Part shown: positions 59,884 through 64,000 of the stretch, one piece after another
Position numbering within the stretch: position 1 is the first letter of the stretch
How the letters are laid out: every line of letters begins with the position of its first letter
DNA from: Pseudomonas viciae
GTDB lineage: Bacteria; Pseudomonadota; Gammaproteobacteria; Pseudomonadales; Pseudomonadaceae
NCBI RefSeq assembly: GCF_004786035.1
Contig: NZ_CP035088.1
Coordinates: 5,406,001 to 5,470,000 of the forward strand
Direction of reading: 5' to 3'
DNA: 64,000 bases
The notes under the pieces: model-generated
What the model was told of the DNA's origin: nothing
Seen by the model: only the letters and a program-made list of their open reading frames with translations
The model's database searches: none
Position numbers and translations under genes: made by a program

Positions 59884-62730
59884 ATGGATAAGACCTACCA
59901 GCCGCACGCCATTGAAACTTCCTGGTACAACACCTGGGAGTCCGAGAATTATTTCGCTCCGCAAGGCGCGGGCGATTCCTACACCATCATGATCCCGCCG
60001 CCGAACGTCACCGGCAGCCTGCACATGGGCCACGGCTTCAACAACGCGATCATGGATGCCCTGATCCGTTTCCGCCGCATGCAAGGCCGTAACACCCTGT
60101 GGCAGCCGGGCACCGACCACGCGGGTATCGCCACGCAGATGCTGGTGGAGCGTCGCCTCGAAGCCCAGGGCCAGAATCGCCATGACCTGGGTCGCGAGAA
60201 ATTCCTCGAGAAAGTCTGGGAATGGAAAGACGAGTCCGGTGGCAACATCAGCCGGCAGATCCGTCGCCTCGGCTCGTCCGTGGATTGGAGCCGCGAGCGC
60301 TTCACCATGGACGATGGCCTCTCGGAAGCGGTGAAAGAAGCCTTCGTGCGCCTGCATGAAGACGGCCTGATCTATCGCGGCAAGCGCCTGGTCAACTGGG
60401 ACACCAAGCTGCACACGGCGATTTCCGACCTCGAAGTGGAAAACCATGACGAGAAAGGTTTCCTGTGGAACCTGAAATACCCGCTGGCCGACGGCGCGAA
60501 AACTGCCGAGGGCAAGGATTACCTGATCGTCGCCACCACGCGCCCGGAAACCATGCTCGGTGACGCCGCCGTGGCAGTGAACCCGAATGACGAGCGCTAC
60601 CAGGCCCTGATTGGCAAGTTCGTCGAACTGCCGTTGGTCGGCCGGCGCATCCCGATCATCGGCGACGACTACTGCGACCCTGAATTCGGCACCGGCTGCG
60701 TGAAAATCACCCCGGCCCACGATTTCAACGACTACGAAGTCGGCAAGCGCCACAACCTGCCGCTGCTGAACATCTTCGACAAGAACGCCAATGTTCTGCC
60801 CGCCGCCCAGGTGTTCAACCTCGACGGCACCCTGAACGAAAGCGTCGACGGCCAGATCCCGGCCGAATACGCCGGTCTCGACCGCTTCGAAGCGCGCAAA
60901 CAGATCGTTGCGGCGTTCGACGCCGCCGGCCTGCTGGTCAGCGTCGACGACCACGGCCTGAAAGTCCCGAAAGGCGACCGCTCTGGCACCATCATCGAGC
61001 CGTGGCTGACCGACCAGTGGTACGTGTCCACCAAGCCGCTGGCCGAGCCGGCAATTGCCGCCGTGGAAGACGGTCGCATCCAGTTCGTGCCCAAGCAATA
61101 CGAAAACATGTATTTCTCGTGGATGCGTGACATCCAGGATTGGTGCATCAGCCGTCAGCTGTGGTGGGGCCATCGAATCCCAGCCTGGTACGACGAATCG
61201 GGCAAGGTCTACGTCGGCCGCGATGAGGCCGAAGTCCGTGCCAAGCACAACCTCGGCCCGGACGTAGCGCTGCAACAGGACAACGACGTACTCGACACTT
61301 GGTTCAGCTCGGGCCTGTGGACCTTCTCCACCCTGGGCTGGCCGCAACAGACCGAGTTCCTGAAGAAATTCCACTCCACCGACGTACTGGTCACCGGTTT
61401 CGACATCATTTTCTTCTGGGTCGCCCGGATGATCATGATGACCATGCACTTGATGAAAAACGAGGACGGCACGCCACAGGTACCGTTCAAGACCGTTTAC
61501 GTCCATGGTCTGGTGCGCGATGGCCAGGGCCAGAAAATGTCCAAGTCCAAGGGCAACGTCCTCGACCCGCTGGACATCATCGACGGTATCGACCTGGAAA
61601 CCCTGGTACAGAAACGCACCTCCGGCCTGATGCAGCCAAAACTGGCGAAAAAGATCGAGAAGGCCACCCGCGAAGAGTTCGCCGAGGGCATCGCCAGCTA
61701 CGGCACCGACGCCCTGCGCTTCACCTTCTGCTCGCTGGCGTCCACCGGTCGCGACATCAAGTTCGACATGGGCCGCGTCGAAGGCTATCGCAACTTCTGC
61801 AACAAGATCTGGAACGCCGCGCGCTACGTGCTGGACAAAGGCGAAGACTGCGGCCAGAACGGCGAAGCCTATGAACTGACCCTGGCCGATCGCTGGATCA
61901 TTTCGCAGCTGCAACGCACCGAGGCCGAAGTGACGCGCCAGCTCGATCAGTTCCGTTTCGACCTGGCGGCACAGGCCTTGTACGAGTTCATCTGGAACCA
62001 GTATTGCGACTGGTACCTGGAACTGTCCAAGCCTGTACTGTGGGATGAAAACGCACCGGTCGAACGCCAGCGCGGCACCCGCCGTACCCTGGTGCGCGTA
62101 TTGGAAGTGGCCCTGCGCCTGGCGCATCCGTTCATGCCGTTCATCACCGAGGAAATCTGGCAGCGCATCGCACCGCTGGCCGGCGCCCAAGGCAAGACGA
62201 TCATGCTGCAACCTTGGCCGGTGGCCAACGAAACCCGCATCGATCCGGCGGCCGAAGACGACATCGAATGGCTCAAGACCTTCATGCTGGGCCTGCGTAA
62301 CATCCGCGCCGAAATGAACATCGGCCCGGGCAAACCCCTGACCCTGTTCCTGAAGAACGCCAGCGCCGAAGACCTGCGCCGCCTCAACGAAAATGAGGCG
62401 CTGCTCAAGAAACTGGCGAAGCTCGAATCGGTGACCGTCCTGGCGGCCGGCGAAGAAGCGCCGTTGTCCGCTACCGCCCTGGTCGGCGAGATGGAAGTGC
62501 TGGTGCCGATGGCCGGCCTGATCGACAAGGCCGCCGAATTGGCGCGCCTGGACAAGGAAATCCTGCGCCTCAAAGGCGAAGTGCAGCGGGTCGGTGGCAA
62601 GCTGTCCAACGCCGGCTTCGTCGACAAGGCCCCGGCCGAAGTCATCGAGAAGGAACGGGCCAAACTGGCCGAGGCCGAACAGGCCTTGGGCAAGCTGGCC
62701 GAGCAGCACGCGCGGATTGCCAGCCTGTAA
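59884..62730 (+). CDS. valS: valyl-tRNA synthetase
   Basis: The 948-residue class Ia synthetase charges tRNA-Val. HMGHGFNN is the HIGH motif, QKMSKSKGN the KMSKS motif, and the editing domain lies between (about 190-345). A C-terminal coiled coil (about 880-948) contacts tRNA. A hairpin-T-run terminator follows. The 178 bases before it hold a REP hairpin. Confidence 0.97.
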   Translation: MDKTYQPHAIETSWYNTWESENYFAPQGAGDSYTIMIPPPNVTGSLHMGHGFNNAIMDALIRFRRMQGRNTLWQPGTDHAGIATQMLVERRLEAQGQNRHDLGREKFLEKVWEWKDESGGNISRQIRRLGSSVDWSRERFTMDDGLSEAVKEAFVRLHEDGLIYRGKRLVNWDTKLHTAISDLEVENHDEKGFLWNLKYPLADGAKTAEGKDYLIVATTRPETMLGDAAVAVNPNDERYQALIGKFVELPLVGRRIPIIGDDYCDPEFGTGCVKITPAHDFNDYEVGKRHNLPLLNIFDKNANVLPAAQVFNLDGTLNESVDGQIPAEYAGLDRFEARKQIVAAFDAAGLLVSVDDHGLKVPKGDRSGTIIEPWLTDQWYVSTKPLAEPAIAAVEDGRIQFVPKQYENMYFSWMRDIQDWCISRQLWWGHRIPAWYDESGKVYVGRDEAEVRAKHNLGPDVALQQDNDVLDTWFSSGLWTFSTLGWPQQTEFLKKFHSTDVLVTGFDIIFFWVARMIMMTMHLMKNEDGTPQVPFKTVYVHGLVRDGQGQKMSKSKGNVLDPLDIIDGIDLETLVQKRTSGLMQPKLAKKIEKATREEFAEGIASYGTDALRFTFCSLASTGRDIKFDMGRVEGYRNFCNKIWNAARYVLDKGEDCGQNGEAYELTLADRWIISQLQRTEAEVTRQLDQFRFDLAAQALYEFIWNQYCDWYLELSKPVLWDENAPVERQRGTRRTLVRVLEVALRLAHPFMPFITEEIWQRIAPLAGAQGKTIMLQPWPVANETRIDPAAEDDIEWLKTFMLGLRNIRAEMNIGPGKPLTLFLKNASAEDLRRLNENEALLKKLAKLESVTVLAAGEEAPLSATALVGEMEVLVPMAGLIDKAAELARLDKEILRLKGEVQRVGGKLSNAGFVDKAPAEVIEKERAKLAEAEQALGKLAEQHARIASL

Positions 62731-62748
62731 CGGTGGCTCGCAATGAAG

Positions 62749-62776
62749 AAGGAGGTCCTGATGGACCTCCTTTTTT
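62749..62776 (+). terminator. valS terminator
   Basis: AAGGAGGTCC, loop TGAT, GGACCTCCTT followed by TTTT. Confidence 0.93.
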
Positions 62777-62812
62777 ATGCCTGGCACTTTTTCCCAAACA
62801 ATGAAGACCCCT

Positions 62813-62840
62813 TGTGGGAGCGGGCTTGCTCGCTCCCACA
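62813..62840. repeat. compact REP element
   Basis: TGTGGGAG and CTCCCACA arms around CGGGCTTGCTCG, between valS and rlmF. Confidence 0.8.
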
Positions 62841-62923
62841 TTTAAACCGCGCAGTCATCAAGACAGGGCTGGATGTGGGACAATACCCGCCACTTTTTGA
62901 ACCCTCCCCGAATCGACCCGCCC

Positions 62924-63949
62924 ATGACCGCCCCCCGCACACCCAAACCTGCACGCCAAAAGCCCAAACCCGCCACCGAGGCCAAAGCCGTGGCACCGCG
63001 GGAGAAGGCCAGCCTGCACCCGCGCAACCGCCACCAGGGCCGTTACGACTTCCCGGCGTTGATCAAGTCCACGCCTGAATTGGCCAAGTTCGTGATCATC
63101 AATCCGTACGGCAAGGAAAGCATCGACTTCGCCAGCCCCGAAGCCGTGCGAGTATTCAACCGGGCGCTGCTCAAATCCTTCTATGGCATCGCCCATTGGG
63201 ACATTCCGGCCGATTACCTGTGCCCTCCGGTGCCAGGCCGTGCGGACTACGTGCACTTCCTCGCCGACTTGCTCGCCAGCCACAACGACGGTGAAATCCC
63301 GCGCGGGGCGGCGGTCAAGGTGCTGGACATCGGCACCGGCGCCAACTGCGTCTATCCGCTGATCGGCCATAGCGACTACCGCTGGCACTTCCTGGGCTCG
63401 GAGATCGACCCGACGGCCATCGCCTCGGCCAAGGCCATTGTCCAGTCCAACGGCTTGAACAAGGTCATCCAGTTGCGTCAGCAAGCCAATCGCAAGCACA
63501 TCCTGCTGGGCTTGCTGGAGGACGCCGAGCGGTTCGACCTGACGATGTGCAACCCGCCGTTCCACGCGTCGCTGGAGGAAGCCACCAAGGGCAGCCAGCG
63601 CAAATGGCGGGCGCTGGGCAAGGCCGATCCGAAACGCAAGCTGCCGGTGCTGAACTTTGGCGGTCAGGCCGCCGAACTGTGGTGCGAGGGCGGGGAAGCC
63701 CGGTTCGTGACGCAACTGATCAGCGAAAGCGCACAGCTTGCCCGGCAAGTGCTGTGGTTCAGCACGCTGGTGTCGAAGGCGTCGAACCTGCCGGCGATTC
63801 AGGCCGCGCTGAAAAAGGCCGGCGCACTGCACAGCCAGGTGGTGGAAATGTCCCAGGGGCAAAAGCAGAGCCGCTTCGTGGCCTGGACCTTCCAGACTGA
63901 GGAGCAACAGCAAGCTTGGCGCCAGTCGCGGTGGGCCCGCAAGAACTGA
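62924..63949 (+). CDS. rlmF: 23S rRNA m6A1618 methyltransferase RlmF
   Basis: The 341-residue enzyme methylates N6 of A1618 of 23S rRNA with S-adenosylmethionine. [17 protein letters not shown] is the SAM-binding loop, and [13 protein letters not shown] contains the NPPF motif of N6-adenine methyltransferases. A basic, alanine/proline-rich N-terminus precedes the fold. ATG 62924 is preferred; a longer frame begins at 62873 within REP-proximal sequence. Confidence 0.95.
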   Translation: MTAPRTPKPARQKPKPATEAKAVAPREKASLHPRNRHQGRYDFPALIKSTPELAKFVIINPYGKESIDFASPEAVRVFNRALLKSFYGIAHWDIPADYLCPPVPGRADYVHFLADLLASHNDGEIPRGAAVKVLDIGTGANCVYPLIGHSDYRWHFLGSEIDPTAIASAKAIVQSNGLNKVIQLRQQANRKHILLGLLEDAERFDLTMCNPPFHASLEEATKGSQRKWRALGKADPKRKLPVLNFGGQAAELWCEGGEARFVTQLISESAQLARQVLWFSTLVSKASNLPAIQAALKKAGALHSQVVEMSQGQKQSRFVAWTFQTEEQQQAWRQSRWARKN

Positions 63950-63974
63950 GTGGGAGCTCGGCTTGCCCGCGATG
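63950..63974. repeat. REP half-element cut by the window end
   Basis: GTGGGAGCTCGGCTTGCCCG followed by CGATG, starting one base after rlmF; a facing copy is expected beyond the window. Confidence 0.7.
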
Positions 63975-64000
63975 AAGGTGACTCGGTTTCAGAAAGATCG

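Noticed and set aside
59758..62841. A 1027-codon open frame on the minus strand opposite valS
   Set aside because: It is a shadow of valS, which carries HIGH and KMSKS motifs; the shadow has none.

Overview
The window is a stretch of Pseudomonas chromosome, most likely from the P. fluorescens species complex. Three things point there: GC-rich codon use, Pseudomonas-like gene content (metE/metR, gcd, purT, purL, lepA-lepB-rnc-era-recO-pdxJ, lptG-lptF, pepA-holC-valS), and many short palindromic intergenic repeats with the GTGGGAGC...GCTCCCAC core, mostly as facing pairs (REPINs). No tRNA, rRNA, CRISPR array, insertion sequence or prophage was seen.

Layout. 1-7 kb: the end of an alpha/beta hydrolase, divergent metE/metR with a MetR box, and a minus-strand NUDIX-LysE-GNAT operon. 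5.6-15.6 kb: a signalling block. A receiver protein with a degenerate HD-GYP domain (YN/GFP) lies divergent from a tight five-gene operon: REC-PAS-GGDEF-EAL, REC-GGDEF-EAL, di-haem cytochrome c peroxidase, membrane histidine kinase, REC-histidine kinase. The two cyclic-di-GMP proteins are complementary: the first has an intact GGDEF and a ruined EAL, the second an intact EAL and an altered GGDEF. 15.7-22.5 kb: a membrane-anchored glutamate-synthase-like FMN protein, an amino-acid permease and a large divergent bifunctional penicillin-binding protein. 22.5-30.4 kb: a CS1-type (class 5, alpha) chaperone-usher fimbrial locus with two pilin paralogues at its ends and a tandem pair of mosaic tip-adhesin genes. 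30.8-32.2 kb: a PadR regulator and ferric-siderophore reductase pair resembling NfeR/NfeF.

32-42.5 kb: purT, gcd, small conserved genes, gamma carbonic anhydrase, NUDIX enzymes and an L,D-transpeptidase. Then, between a 112-base inverted-repeat element and a terminator, an isolated gene for a secreted protein that I read as a cholera/pertussis-type ADP-ribosyltransferase with two tandem ART folds, the first catalytically complete and the second decayed. 42.5-63.9 kb: housekeeping genes (a NIF3-like gene, purL, mltF, pdxJ, recO, era, rnc, lepB, lepA, lptG, lptF, pepA, holC, valS, rlmF). As I recall PAO1, the joins pdxJ/mltF and lepA/lptG are not its order, and both carry a REPIN.

Best candidates for undescribed biology are the tandem-ART secreted protein (41321-42409), the peroxidase-containing cyclic-di-GMP phosphorelay operon (7231-15598), and the mosaic tip-adhesin pair (23243-25941). 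Functional statements rest on motif reading and knowledge of the families; no database search was run.
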